DNA from: an uncultured Clostridia bacterium
Lineage (GTDB): Bacteria > Bacillota > Clostridia > Oscillospirales > Oscillospiraceae
DNA length: 64,000 nt
Reading direction: 5' to 3'
Assembly (NCBI GenBank): GCA_945948535.1
Contig: CAMFBN010000008.1
Location: forward strand, 1-64,000
Positions 1 to 9,525 of the stretch are shown here, in pieces (the stretch's first letter is position 1; each line of letters opens with the position of its first letter). The notes under the pieces are model-generated. The model saw only the letters and a program-made list of their open reading frames with translations, made no database searches and was not told the origin of the DNA. The position numbers were made by a program, and so were the translations under genes.

Positions 1-13
1 ACAAGCAAAACAT

Positions 14-47
14 AAGCGATACCTGGGTCATGGACCGGGTATCGCTT
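14..47. terminator. Intrinsic terminator-like hairpin (AAGCGATACC...GGTATCGCTT followed by ACTATTTT), probably of a gene upstream of the window
   Basis: Inverted repeat read directly, T-rich tail. Confidence 0.6.
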
Positions 48-227
48 ACTATTTTATGGCATAGGAAAGGCGAAGCCTGTGCCCGCCGTGCGCTCCGTTT
101 ACCAAGGATTATCCCATCCCGGAGCGGGGAGCCATGTACTACCTCTGCGAAAATGTCCTGCTGTGCGAGAAGGCATTTTGATTGCGCGTCAGTATCATGT
201 ATCCATCCTCCGTGCGGAAACTATTGC

Positions 228-256
228 TTGCTGTATTCAGCACAATGTGTTATAAT
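228..256 (+). promoter_or_regulatory. Predicted sigma-A promoter TTGCTG-N17-TATAAT for the polysaccharide locus
   Basis: -35/-10 hexamers with 17-bp spacing 60 bp upstream of the first CDS. Confidence 0.7.
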
Positions 257-315
257 AAGCTGAACTGTGCAGAAAATAGGGATGCCGGCCCAGGTGTCGG
301 CAAAATAAAGGATGA

Positions 316-2199
316 ATGGAAATGAAAATCAGAAGACCCGGTTTCCTGAATATAACGGTATTGTCCAAAGTTCTGCTGATTATGGCACTGGACGTGGTCA
401 CCACCATGGGTTCCTTTTTCCTTGGCCTGTGGTTTCGCTACGACTTTTCCTTTCAGGAGATTCGTGCGGAGCATCTGGCGGGCTTCCTGTCCGCCATCGG
501 CCCCTGGTGCGCCATTACCGTGGTGGTGTTTGTGTGCTTCCGGCTGTATAGCAGTATCTGGGCCTTTGTAAGCACCTCCGAGGTTTTTCGCATCATCGGC
601 GCCTATTTGGTGCTGGCGGTGCTTGGTGTGACACTGTTCCACTTTGACGGCTTCCTGATGCCCCGTGCCAGTATGGTGGTGGGATATCTGATCAGCTTCG
701 TATGCACCGTTGCCATTCGGTTTTCCTACCGCCTTTGGAGAACGGCCCAGAAAAAAATCAGCCATATGACCCATGCCTCCGGGGTGAAAAATGTCATGCT
801 CATCGGCGCTGGGGACGCGGGCCGGGCGCTGGCGCTGGAGTTCAACAACAGCGACTTCGTGAAGGACCACCTGTCCTGTGTCATTGACGACAACCCGGTG
901 AAGCTGAACAAGCGCCTTTGCGGCGCACCCATCGTGGGCAACCGCTACGACATTCCCGAAATGGTGAAGCAGTATAAAATCAGCAAGATCATTTTTGCCA
1001 TTCCCAGCTGCAGCGCGAAGACCCGCAAGGAGATTCTGGACATCTGCACCACCACCGGCTGTGAGGTTCAGCTGCTTCCGGGTATTTTCCAGATGGTCAA
1101 CGGGGATGTCAGCGTCAGCAAGCTGCGCCGGGTGGACCCTCAGGACCTGCTGGGCCGGGATCCTATTCAGGTCAATCTGGAGGAGATTTTCGGTTACATC
1201 CACGGAAAAGTGGTGTTGGTCACCGGCGGCGGAGGAAGCATCGGCAGCGAGCTGTGTCGGCAGATTGCCGGGGCGGGGCCGAGGCAACTGATTATCTTCG
1301 ACATTTACGAGAACAATGCCTACGATATTCAGATGGAGCTGAAGCGGAATTTCCCGGAGCTGAACCTTGTGGTGCTCATCGGTTCCGTGCGCAATACCAA
1401 CCGGGTGGAATCCGTGGTGGGCAGGTATCAGCCGGATCTCATTTTCCACGCCGCGGCCCACAAGCACGTGCCTCTGATGGAAGACAGCCCCAATGAAGCG
1501 ATTAAAAATAACGTCTTCGGCACCTATAAGCTGGCAAAGGCTGCCGCCAAGTATGGCGTCAAGCGGTTTGTGCTGATCTCCACGGACAAGGCGGTAAACC
1601 CCACCAACATCATGGGCGCTTCCAAGCGCCTTTGCGAGATGGTGGTGCAGATGATGAACCGGGAGTCGAAGACCGAGTTTGTGGCGGTGCGGTTCGGCAA
1701 CGTGCTGGGCAGCAACGGCAGTGTGATTCCCCTGTTTAAAAAGCAGATCGAGGAGGGCGGCCCGGTCACCGTGACCCACCCCGACATTATCCGCTATTTT
1801 ATGACCATTCCCGAGGCTGTGAGTCTGGTGCTTCAGGCGGGGTACTACGCCAAGGGCGGCGAGATTTTCGTGCTGGACATGGGCGAGCCTGTGAAGATCG
1901 ACACCATGGCACGAAACATGATCCGTCTCAGCGGCTATGAGCCGGATGTGGACATCAAGATCGTGTACACCGGCCTGCGGCCCGGCGAGAAGCTCTATGA
2001 GGAGCTGCTCATGAAGGAAGAGGGCATGCAGGAGACGGCGAACAAGCTCATTCACATCGGCAAGCCCATCGAAATGGACGATGAAAAATTCCGCCAGCAG
2101 CTGGAAATGCTTGACAAGGCCTGCAAGGCAGAGGTCAGCAATATGAAGGATATTGTGGCGGAAATTGTGCCAACCTATAAGCAGAAGCTGGAAGTATAA
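316..2199 (+). CDS. capD: Membrane-anchored nucleoside-diphosphate-sugar 4,6-dehydratase (CapD/WbpM/PglF family)
   Basis: N-terminal TM segments; GGGGSIGSELCRQI Rossmann motif; STDKAVNPTNIMGASKR; RPGEKLYEELL. Confidence 0.9.
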   Translation: MEMKIRRPGFLNITVLSKVLLIMALDVVTTMGSFFLGLWFRYDFSFQEIRAEHLAGFLSAIGPWCAITVVVFVCFRLYSSIWAFVSTSEVFRIIGAYLVLAVLGVTLFHFDGFLMPRASMVVGYLISFVCTVAIRFSYRLWRTAQKKISHMTHASGVKNVMLIGAGDAGRALALEFNNSDFVKDHLSCVIDDNPVKLNKRLCGAPIVGNRYDIPEMVKQYKISKIIFAIPSCSAKTRKEILDICTTTGCEVQLLPGIFQMVNGDVSVSKLRRVDPQDLLGRDPIQVNLEEIFGYIHGKVVLVTGGGGSIGSELCRQIAGAGPRQLIIFDIYENNAYDIQMELKRNFPELNLVVLIGSVRNTNRVESVVGRYQPDLIFHAAAHKHVPLMEDSPNEAIKNNVFGTYKLAKAAAKYGVKRFVLISTDKAVNPTNIMGASKRLCEMVVQMMNRESKTEFVAVRFGNVLGSNGSVIPLFKKQIEEGGPVTVTHPDIIRYFMTIPEAVSLVLQAGYYAKGGEIFVLDMGEPVKIDTMARNMIRLSGYEPDVDIKIVYTGLRPGEKLYEELLMKEEGMQETANKLIHIGKPIEMDDEKFRQQLEMLDKACKAEVSNMKDIVAEIVPTYKQKLEV

Positions 2200-2218
2200 C
2201 CGGAAAAGAGGGCTTTTC

Positions 2219-2836
2219 ATGTATCAGAAGTATGGAAAACGGCTGCTGGATGTGCTCCTGTCGGGCTGCGCCATCGTGGTGCTGTCTCCCGTGTACCTGC
2301 TCATCGGTCTTGCCATCAAGCTGGACGATCCCGGCCCGGTATTCTTCCGGCAGAAGCGGGTGGGTATTCACAAGACCCACTTTGAGATTTTGAAATTCCG
2401 CACCATGAAGTGCAGCACGCCCAGAGATGTGCCTACCCATCTGCTGGATAATCCGGAGCAGTACATCACCCGCGTGGGAAAGGTGCTGCGCAGGACTTCG
2501 CTGGACGAGCTTCCCCAGATTTTTCAGATTTTTACGGGGAAAATGTCTATTATCGGCCCCCGTCCGGCCCTGTGGAATCAGTTTGACCTGATTGCGGAGC
2601 GGGACAAGTACGGCGCCAACGACCTGCGTCCGGGTCTCACCGGCTGGGCACAGATCAACGGACGGGACGAATTGCCCATTGACGTAAAAGCCCGGTTTGA
2701 TGGGGAGTATGTGGAAAAAATCAGCTTCCTGTTCGATTGCCGGTGCTTTTTCGGCACGATTCTGTCCGTGCTGCGGTCCGACGGCGTGGTGGAGGGCGGC
2801 ACCGGTCAGCTGGAGAAGGAGAAAAAGGAGCAATGA
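2219..2836 (+). CDS. Initiating sugar (phosphoglycosyl) transferase, CapM/PglC/WcaJ C-terminal type
   Basis: KRLLDVLLS; DPGPVFFRQKRVG; KFRTM; RRTSLDELPQ; IIGPRP; RPGLTGWAQINGR. Start placed at internal ATG 2219. Confidence 0.92.
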   Translation: MYQKYGKRLLDVLLSGCAIVVLSPVYLLIGLAIKLDDPGPVFFRQKRVGIHKTHFEILKFRTMKCSTPRDVPTHLLDNPEQYITRVGKVLRRTSLDELPQIFQIFTGKMSIIGPRPALWNQFDLIAERDKYGANDLRPGLTGWAQINGRDELPIDVKARFDGEYVEKISFLFDCRCFFGTILSVLRSDGVVEGGTGQLEKEKKEQ

Positions 2837-3714
2837 AGCGGATTCTGATTACCGGCGCCGGAAGCTATATCGGCCTGCATGTGAAGGACTGGCTGGCGCG
2901 GCGGCCGGAGGACTATCAGGTGGAAACGCTCAGCCTGCGCGCTGAGGGCTGGCGGGAGTATTCCTTTCAGGGCTACGACGCGGTTCTTCACGCGGCTGGT
3001 ATTGTCCACCAGCCCAAATCCAAGGACGACCCCTCTCAGGCGGAGCTGTATGATCGGGTGAACTACCGGCTCACCGTGGAGGTGGCCCAAAAGGCCAAAG
3101 AGGAAGGTGTGGGCCAGTTCCTGTTCCTCAGTTCGGAGAGCGTTTACGGCCTTCACGCCCCGGTAGGAAAGGTCGTCGCCATCACGAAGGACACCCCAAT
3201 CCGCCCCGTTGACAATTACGGCATCAGCAAAGCAAAGGCGGAGGAAGGGCTTGCCGCCCTCCGGGATGTTACCTTCAAGGTAGCCATTTTACGCCCGCCC
3301 ATGATTTACGGCAAAGGCTGCAAGGGAAACTACCAGACCCTTTCGAAGCTGGCAAAAAAGCTGCCGGTCTTTCCTCTGGTGGAAAATCAGCGGTCTATGC
3401 TGTATATCGACAATCTGTGCGAGTTTATCCGACTGCTGGTGGAGGACGGGGCCGACGGTCTATATTGCCCCCAGAACGCGGAATATGTTTCGACTTCCGA
3501 TATGGTGAACCGAATTGCCCACGCAAACGGCCACGGGCTCCTGATGGTGCGGGGCCTTGGCTGGGCGCTGAAGCTGCTCGCGCCCATGACAGGCATGGTA
3601 GACAAGGCCTTTGGCAGCCTGTGCTATGACCGGGCCTTAAGCGATTACCCCAAAAACTACTGTGTAAAAACCTTTGACGAATCCATTTTGGAGACGGAGG
3701 GGGCCGGCCAATGA
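2833..3714 (+). CDS. NAD-dependent epimerase/4-ketoreductase (CapN/WbpV-like SDR)
   Basis: ILITGAGSYIG; YGISKAKAE; ATGA overlap with previous gene; ORF N-terminal extension trimmed. Confidence 0.8.
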   Translation: MKRILITGAGSYIGLHVKDWLARRPEDYQVETLSLRAEGWREYSFQGYDAVLHAAGIVHQPKSKDDPSQAELYDRVNYRLTVEVAQKAKEEGVGQFLFLSSESVYGLHAPVGKVVAITKDTPIRPVDNYGISKAKAEEGLAALRDVTFKVAILRPPMIYGKGCKGNYQTLSKLAKKLPVFPLVENQRSMLYIDNLCEFIRLLVEDGADGLYCPQNAEYVSTSDMVNRIAHANGHGLLMVRGLGWALKLLAPMTGMVDKAFGSLCYDRALSDYPKNYCVKTFDESILETEGAGQ

Positions 3715-4928
3715 AAAAGAAAAAGGATATTCTGTTTGCCTGCCAGTTTTTTTACCCGGAGTATATTTCCTCGGCCCAGCTTCCCTTCGATACGGCAAAG
3801 GCGCTGCGTGCGGCGGGGTACTCCGTGGATGTGCTGTGCGGCTACCCCAGAGAATATTTGGACGGTTCCGGAATCCCCGTCCGGGAGACGGTGGAGGGAA
3901 TCCACATCCGGCGCCTCAAATACATCCAGCTGGACCGCTCCGGCTTTCTGGGGCGCATTGTCAACTATTTTTCCTTTACCTTTATGGTGCTGCTGAATCT
4001 GCCAAGATTCAAAAACTATCGCGCCGTTGTGGTCTATTCCAACCCGCCGGTACTGCCTTGGATTGTCTCCTGGGCAAAGGCACTGTTCGGAACGAAGCTG
4101 GTGTTCGTGGCCTACGACCTGTATCCCGAGGTGGCGACGGTGACGGACACGCTGGGGGAGGGAAACCCAATCTGCCGGCTGATGAATCACATCAACCGCT
4201 GTATCTGCCGCCGGGCGGACCGGATTGTGGCCCTGTCCAGCGAGATGAAGACCTACATTCTGAACCACCGGGACTATCCCAAAAACGCCGTCCGGGTGAT
4301 TCCCAACTGGTACGCCGATCACGGCGTGGTTACCCCAAACCGGGAGAATAACCCCTTCCGGCAGGTGACGAAGGGCCGGTTTACCGTGTCCTACTTCGGC
4401 AACATGGGCACCATGCAGGATATACAGACCATTTTGCAGGCGGTGCGGGAGTTACAGGACGAGGACGTGTTCTTCCTGTTCGCCGGGCACGGCAACAAAA
4501 TGGAGACCCTGAAGCAGACGGTTCAGGCGGAAGGCATCGAAAACATTGACGTCTATCCCTTCCTCCACGGGCAGGACTTCCAGAACGCGCTGGAAATCAG
4601 CGACTGCGCGCTGGTGACGCTGGTGTCCGGAGCCACGGGATTGTGCGTTCCCAGCAAAACCTACAGCTATATGATGCAGGGCATCCCGCTGTTGGCTGTC
4701 ATGGACGAGGGGGACATTGTCTCGGATATCGAAGCCGGCGCGGGCCGCTGGGTCCGAAACGGCGAGGGGGGACTTCTGGCGCAGTACATCCGGGAAATGA
4801 AAGCGGACCCGCAGAGCCTGCAGCAGATGCGCCTTACCTGCCGGCGGCTTTATGAGACGAAATACACGGAAGAAATCTGTACAAAGCAATATATTTCCCT
4901 GTTCCGGGAGCTGCTGGGGCAGGCTTAG
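3711..4928 (+). CDS. Glycosyltransferase family 4 (WbuB/CapL-like, putative L-FucNAc transferase)
   Basis: CQFFYPEYISSAQLPFDTAKAL, GT4 C-terminal fold; position next to the L-FucNAc pathway. Confidence 0.75.
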   Translation: MKKKKDILFACQFFYPEYISSAQLPFDTAKALRAAGYSVDVLCGYPREYLDGSGIPVRETVEGIHIRRLKYIQLDRSGFLGRIVNYFSFTFMVLLNLPRFKNYRAVVVYSNPPVLPWIVSWAKALFGTKLVFVAYDLYPEVATVTDTLGEGNPICRLMNHINRCICRRADRIVALSSEMKTYILNHRDYPKNAVRVIPNWYADHGVVTPNRENNPFRQVTKGRFTVSYFGNMGTMQDIQTILQAVRELQDEDVFFLFAGHGNKMETLKQTVQAEGIENIDVYPFLHGQDFQNALEISDCALVTLVSGATGLCVPSKTYSYMMQGIPLLAVMDEGDIVSDIEAGAGRWVRNGEGGLLAQYIREMKADPQSLQQMRLTCRRLYETKYTEEICTKQYISLFRELLGQA

Positions 4929-4939
4929 GAGAGAAGATT

Positions 4940-5989
4940 ATGAGCATTTTTGCCAATAAAACCCTGATGATTACCGGCGGCACCGGCTCCTTCGGCAACG
5001 CGGTGCTGAACCGTTTCCTGAACACGGACATCGCTGAAATCCGCATTTTCTCCCGGGACGAGAAAAAGCAGGACGATATGCGCCACGAATTTCAGGCAAA
5101 GCTGCCGGAAGCGGCGAATAAAATCAAATTTTTCATCGGTGACGTCCGGGACATTCAGTCGGTGAAGAACGCCATGCACGGCGTGGACTACATCTTCCAT
5201 GCCGCCGCCCTGAAGCAGGTGCCCTCCTGCGAGTTTTTCCCCATGGAGGCGGTGAAAACCAACGTATTCGGCACGGACAACGTGCTGACCGCCGCCATTG
5301 AAGCGGGTGTAAAAACCGTCATCTGCCTGTCCACCGACAAGGCGGCCTATCCCGTCAACGCCATGGGCACCTCCAAGGCCATGATGGAGAAGGTCATTGT
5401 GGCGAAGTCCCGCACCGTGTCTCCCGAGGCCACCAAAATCTGCTGCACCCGCTACGGCAACGTCATGTGCTCCCGGGGCAGCGTCATCCCCCTGTGGATC
5501 GATCAGATCAAAGCGGGCAACCCCATCACCATCACCGAGCCGAATATGACCCGGTTCATCATGTCGCTGGAGGAAGCGGTGGACTTGGTGCTCTTTGCCT
5601 TTGAGCACGGCACCAGCGGCGATATTCTGGTGCAGAAGGCCCCGGCCTGTACCATCGCGGTGCTGGCCCAGGCGGTGACGGAGCTGTTCCACCCCGGTCA
5701 CGAGATCAAGGTCATCGGCATCCGCCACGGCGAAAAGATGTATGAAACACTGCTGACCAACGAGGAGTGCGCCCACGCCATTGACCTGGGGGACTTCTAC
5801 CGGGTTCCCTGCGACAAGCGGGACTTAAACTACGACAAATATTTCCGTGTGGGCGATGTGGAGCGCAATGTCCTGACGGAGTTCAATTCCAATAATACCC
5901 AGCTTTTGAACGTGGAGCAGGTGAAGCAGAAGCTTCTGTCCCTCGCCTACATCCGGGAAGAGCTGGAAGCCATGAAGCAGGAGCGCTGA
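4940..5989 (+). CDS. capE: UDP-GlcNAc 4,6-dehydratase/5-epimerase, CapE/FnlA/WbjB family
   Basis: TGGTGSFGNAVLNRFL; FSRDEKKQDDMR; STDKAAYPVNAMGTSKAMMEK; CTRYGNVMCSRGSVIPL. Confidence 0.9.
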   Translation: MSIFANKTLMITGGTGSFGNAVLNRFLNTDIAEIRIFSRDEKKQDDMRHEFQAKLPEAANKIKFFIGDVRDIQSVKNAMHGVDYIFHAAALKQVPSCEFFPMEAVKTNVFGTDNVLTAAIEAGVKTVICLSTDKAAYPVNAMGTSKAMMEKVIVAKSRTVSPEATKICCTRYGNVMCSRGSVIPLWIDQIKAGNPITITEPNMTRFIMSLEEAVDLVLFAFEHGTSGDILVQKAPACTIAVLAQAVTELFHPGHEIKVIGIRHGEKMYETLLTNEECAHAIDLGDFYRVPCDKRDLNYDKYFRVGDVERNVLTEFNSNNTQLLNVEQVKQKLLSLAYIREELEAMKQER

Positions 5990-6007
5990 GAAACAGGAGG
6001 ACAGACC

Positions 6008-7210
6008 ATGAACATTCTGATTACCGGTGCCGCGGGCTTCGTGGGGAAAAACCTGAGCGCGGCCCTTCATTGCCTGCAAAACGGCACGGACAGAACCCGG
6101 CCCGGCCTGTCCATCGGGCAAATTTTCCTGTATGATAAGGATTCTCCCGTCTCCCTTCTGGAGGAAGCCTGCGAAAAGGCAGACTTTGTGTTCAACCTTG
6201 CTGGGGTAAACCGCCCCAAGGAGCAGGAGGAATTCATGGAGGGAAACTTCGGCTTTGCCTCCACATTGCTGGACACCCTGAAAAAGTACAATAACACCTG
6301 TCCCGTCATGCTGTCCTCCTCCATTCAGGCGACACTGGTGGGCCGCTACGCCCAAGGCGGGTACGGCCTGTCCAAGAAGGCAGGGGAGGAGCTGTTCTTC
6401 CGCTACGGCGAGGAAACCGGCGCGAAGGTGCTGGTGTACCGTTTTCCCAACCTGTTCGGCAAGTGGTGCCGCCCCAATTACAACAGCGTGGTTGCCACCT
6501 TCTGCCATAACTACGCCCACGACCTGCCCATTTCCGTCAGCGACCCGGCGGTGGAGCTGGAGATGCTGTACATCGATGATCTGGTGACGGAACTGCTGGA
6601 CGCGTTGGAGGGGAAAGAGCACCACTGTGAATTTGATGGCCTTACCACCGTCCTGACGGATGGGGGCCGCTACTGCGCCGCTCCCGTATCCCATAAGGTT
6701 ACGCTGGGCGAAATCGTCTCCCTGCTGGACAGCTTCAAGGCTCAGCCCCAGACCCTCCTCATGCCGGAGATTCCCGACGGCAGCTTTGCCAAAAAGCTGT
6801 ATTCCACCTACCTTTCCTATCTGCCGAAGGAAAAAGCAGTCTTCCCCCTGAAAATGAACGTGGACGCCCGTGGCAGCTTTACGGAGCTGCTGAAAACCGA
6901 GAATTGCGGGCAGTTCAGCGTGAATATTTCGGGGCCCGGCATCACCAAGGGTCAGCACTGGCACCACACCAAGTGGGAGTTTTTCATCGTGGTTTCCGGT
7001 CATGGCCTTATCCAGCAGCGGAAGATCGGCACGGAGGAAGTGCTGAATTTTGAAGTTTCCGGGGACAAAATTCAGGCTGTGCATATGCTTCCCGGCTATA
7101 CCCACAACATTATCAATCTGTCTGAGACAGAGAATCTTGTGACCCTGATGTGGGCCAACGAGCGCTTTGACCCCGCGCACCCCGACACTTTCTTTGAGGT
7201 GGTAGAGTAA
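6008..7210 (+). CDS. capF: Bifunctional reductase with C-terminal cupin, CapF/FnlB/WbjC family
   Basis: MNILITGAAGFVGKNL N-terminal SDR; C-terminal cupin GQHWHHTKWEFFIVVSG. Confidence 0.88.
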   Translation: MNILITGAAGFVGKNLSAALHCLQNGTDRTRPGLSIGQIFLYDKDSPVSLLEEACEKADFVFNLAGVNRPKEQEEFMEGNFGFASTLLDTLKKYNNTCPVMLSSSIQATLVGRYAQGGYGLSKKAGEELFFRYGEETGAKVLVYRFPNLFGKWCRPNYNSVVATFCHNYAHDLPISVSDPAVELEMLYIDDLVTELLDALEGKEHHCEFDGLTTVLTDGGRYCAAPVSHKVTLGEIVSLLDSFKAQPQTLLMPEIPDGSFAKKLYSTYLSYLPKEKAVFPLKMNVDARGSFTELLKTENCGQFSVNISGPGITKGQHWHHTKWEFFIVVSGHGLIQQRKIGTEEVLNFEVSGDKIQAVHMLPGYTHNIINLSETENLVTLMWANERFDPAHPDTFFEVVE

Positions 7211-8394
7211 TGGAAATGAAGCTGGACTATTCCGACATTTCTTTCAAGAATAACGGAAAATTAAAGCTGTTAATCATTGTGGGCACCCGCCCGGAGATCA
7301 TCCGGCTGGCGGCGGTGATCAACAAGTGCCGCACCTACTTTGACTGCATTCTGGCCCACACCGGGCAGAACTACGACTATAACCTGAACGGAATTTTCTT
7401 CCGGGATTTAGGCCTTGCAGACCCGGAGGTGTACATGAACGCGGTGGGCGACGATTTGGGCGCTACCGTCGGAAACATCATCAACTGTTCCTATAAGCTC
7501 ATGGCACAAATCAAGCCCGACGCCATGCTGATTCTGGGGGATACCAACTCCTGCCTGTCTGCCATCCCTGCCAAGCGGCTGCACATTCCCATTTTCCACA
7601 TGGAGGCGGGCAACCGCTGCAAGGACGAGTGCCTGCCGGAGGAGACCAACCGGCGGATTGTGGACATCATTTCCGACGTGAATCTGGCCTATTCCGAGCA
7701 CGCCCGGAAGTACCTCCATGAGTGCGGCCTGCCCAAGGAGCGGGTCTACGTCACCGGCTCTCCCATGGCGGAGGTGCTGCACGCGAATCTTGCGTCTATC
7801 GAAGCCTCCGATGTGCATAAACGTCTGGGCCTTGAGAAGGGAAGATATATTCTGCTATCGGCCCACCGGGAGGAAAACATCGACACCGAGAAAAACTTCT
7901 TCTCCCTGTTTAACGCCATCAACGCCATGGCGGAAAAGTACGATATGCCCATTTTGTATTCCTGCCATCCCCGCTCCAAGAAGCGGCTGGAAGCCACGGG
8001 CTTCCAGCTGGACAGGCGGGTGATTCAGAGCACCCCGCTGGGCTTCCACGACTATAACTGCCTGCAAATGAACGCCTTCGCGGTGGTGTCCGATTCCGGC
8101 ACCCTGCCGGAGGAAAGTAGCTTCTTCACCTCCGTGGGCCATCCCTTCCCGGCGGTGTGCATCCGCACCTCCACGGAGCGTCCCGAGGCTCTGGACAAGG
8201 GCTGCTTCGTGCTGGCGGGCATCGACGAGGGGCACCTGCTTCAGGCGGTGGACACTGCCGTGGAGATGAATCGGAACGGGGATTTCGGCATTCCGGTGCC
8301 CGATTACATTGAAGAAAACGTATCCACCAAGGTGGTAAAGATCATCCAGTCCTACACCGGTGTGGTGGACAAGATGGTCTGGCGCAAGTATTGA
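7210..8394 (+). CDS. capG: UDP-N-acetylglucosamine 2-epimerase family, CapG/FnlC/WbjD
   Basis: VGTRPEIIRLAAVI; GDTNSCLSAIPAKRLHIPIFHMEAGNRC; SAHREENID; SDSGTLPEESSFF. Confidence 0.9.
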   Translation: MEMKLDYSDISFKNNGKLKLLIIVGTRPEIIRLAAVINKCRTYFDCILAHTGQNYDYNLNGIFFRDLGLADPEVYMNAVGDDLGATVGNIINCSYKLMAQIKPDAMLILGDTNSCLSAIPAKRLHIPIFHMEAGNRCKDECLPEETNRRIVDIISDVNLAYSEHARKYLHECGLPKERVYVTGSPMAEVLHANLASIEASDVHKRLGLEKGRYILLSAHREENIDTEKNFFSLFNAINAMAEKYDMPILYSCHPRSKKRLEATGFQLDRRVIQSTPLGFHDYNCLQMNAFAVVSDSGTLPEESSFFTSVGHPFPAVCIRTSTERPEALDKGCFVLAGIDEGHLLQAVDTAVEMNRNGDFGIPVPDYIEENVSTKVVKIIQSYTGVVDKMVWRKY

Positions 8395-8415
8395 TCGAAA
8401 AAGGAGGCGGGGCGG

Positions 8416-9525
8416 GTGAAGTACCTGTTTATCAACACCGTGGCGGGCTACGGCAGCACGGGCCGCATCGCGGCGGACGAATGCCGGGAGCTGAATGCGC
8501 AGGGACACAGCTGCGTCCTCGCCTACGGACGGATGAAAACCGGCTGTGACGATATTCAGACGGTGAAAATCGGTTCGGAATTTGACGTAAACTGCCACGC
8601 ACTGGAAAGCCGGCTGCTGGATAACAGCGGCTTCGGCTCAAAGAGGGCGACCCGTGCTTTCCTCAAATGGGTGCAGGAATACGACCCGGATGTAATTTGG
8701 CTGCACAACCTCCACGGCTATTACATCCATATTGGGGAACTGTTCGACTATCTTCGCACCTGCAAAAAGAAGATCCTCTGGACGCTCCACGACTGCTGGG
8801 CGTTTACCGGGCATTGCGTGTATTTTGACTACATTCAGTGCGAAAAATGGCAGACCGGCTGCCAAAGCTGCCCTCAGAAGCGCACCTACCCGGAAAGCAT
8901 TCTTGTGGACAACAGCCGGAAGAACTACGAAAAGAAACGCAAATTATTCACCGGAATCCCGAACCTGACTCTGACGGTGCCGTCGCACTGGCTGGAGAGC
9001 CGGGTGAAGCGGAGCTTTCTGAGGGACTACCCGGTGGAGGTTATGGAAAATCAGGTGAACCGGGACATTTTCCGGCCCACACCCGGCGACTTCCGCCGTA
9101 GCCACGGTCTGGAAGACAAATTCGTCATTCTGGGCGTAGCCAGCGTCTGGGAGGAACGCAAGGGGTTAAAGGATTTTCTGGCCCTGTCCCAGATGTTGGA
9201 TACCCGGTTTCGGATTGTGCTCATCGGCCTGAACCGGAAACAGCTGGAAACCCTTCCGAAGGAAATTCTGGGCCTGCCCAGAACCGACAATATCGGGCAA
9301 TTGGTGCAGGCCTATTCCGAGGCGGATGTGTTTGTCTGCCCCAGCACGGAGGAGACCTTCGGTATGACGGTGCTGGAGGCCGCCTGCTGCGGCACCAAAA
9401 CCATCGTCTATCAGGATACCGCCTGTGAAGAGGTAGCCGCCTCCTTCGGCGGTATCGCCGTGCCCCGGGGCGCGGAGCATCTGCGCGATGCCATCATGAA
9501 GATAGCAGGGGAGGAAACAAAGTGA
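8416..9525 (+). CDS. Glycosyltransferase (GT4, colanic-acid WcaC-like)
   Basis: WTLHDCWAFTGHCVYFDYIQCEKWQTGCQSCPQ motif; PSTEETFGMTVLEAACCGT; GTG start. Confidence 0.82.
   Translation: MKYLFINTVAGYGSTGRIAADECRELNAQGHSCVLAYGRMKTGCDDIQTVKIGSEFDVNCHALESRLLDNSGFGSKRATRAFLKWVQEYDPDVIWLHNLHGYYIHIGELFDYLRTCKKKILWTLHDCWAFTGHCVYFDYIQCEKWQTGCQSCPQKRTYPESILVDNSRKNYEKKRKLFTGIPNLTLTVPSHWLESRVKRSFLRDYPVEVMENQVNRDIFRPTPGDFRRSHGLEDKFVILGVASVWEERKGLKDFLALSQMLDTRFRIVLIGLNRKQLETLPKEILGLPRTDNIGQLVQAYSEADVFVCPSTEETFGMTVLEAACCGTKTIVYQDTACEEVAASFGGIAVPRGAEHLRDAIMKIAGEETK

Noticed and set aside
30-263. 77-aa ORF at window start
   Set aside because: Overlaps a terminator hairpin and the predicted capsule promoter; no recognisable domain.
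250-2220. 656-aa antisense ORF opposite capD
   Set aside because: Composition (His/Gln/Leu/Val-rich, no family motif) is typical of the antisense frame of GC-rich codon-biased genes; the + strand ORF has clear motifs.
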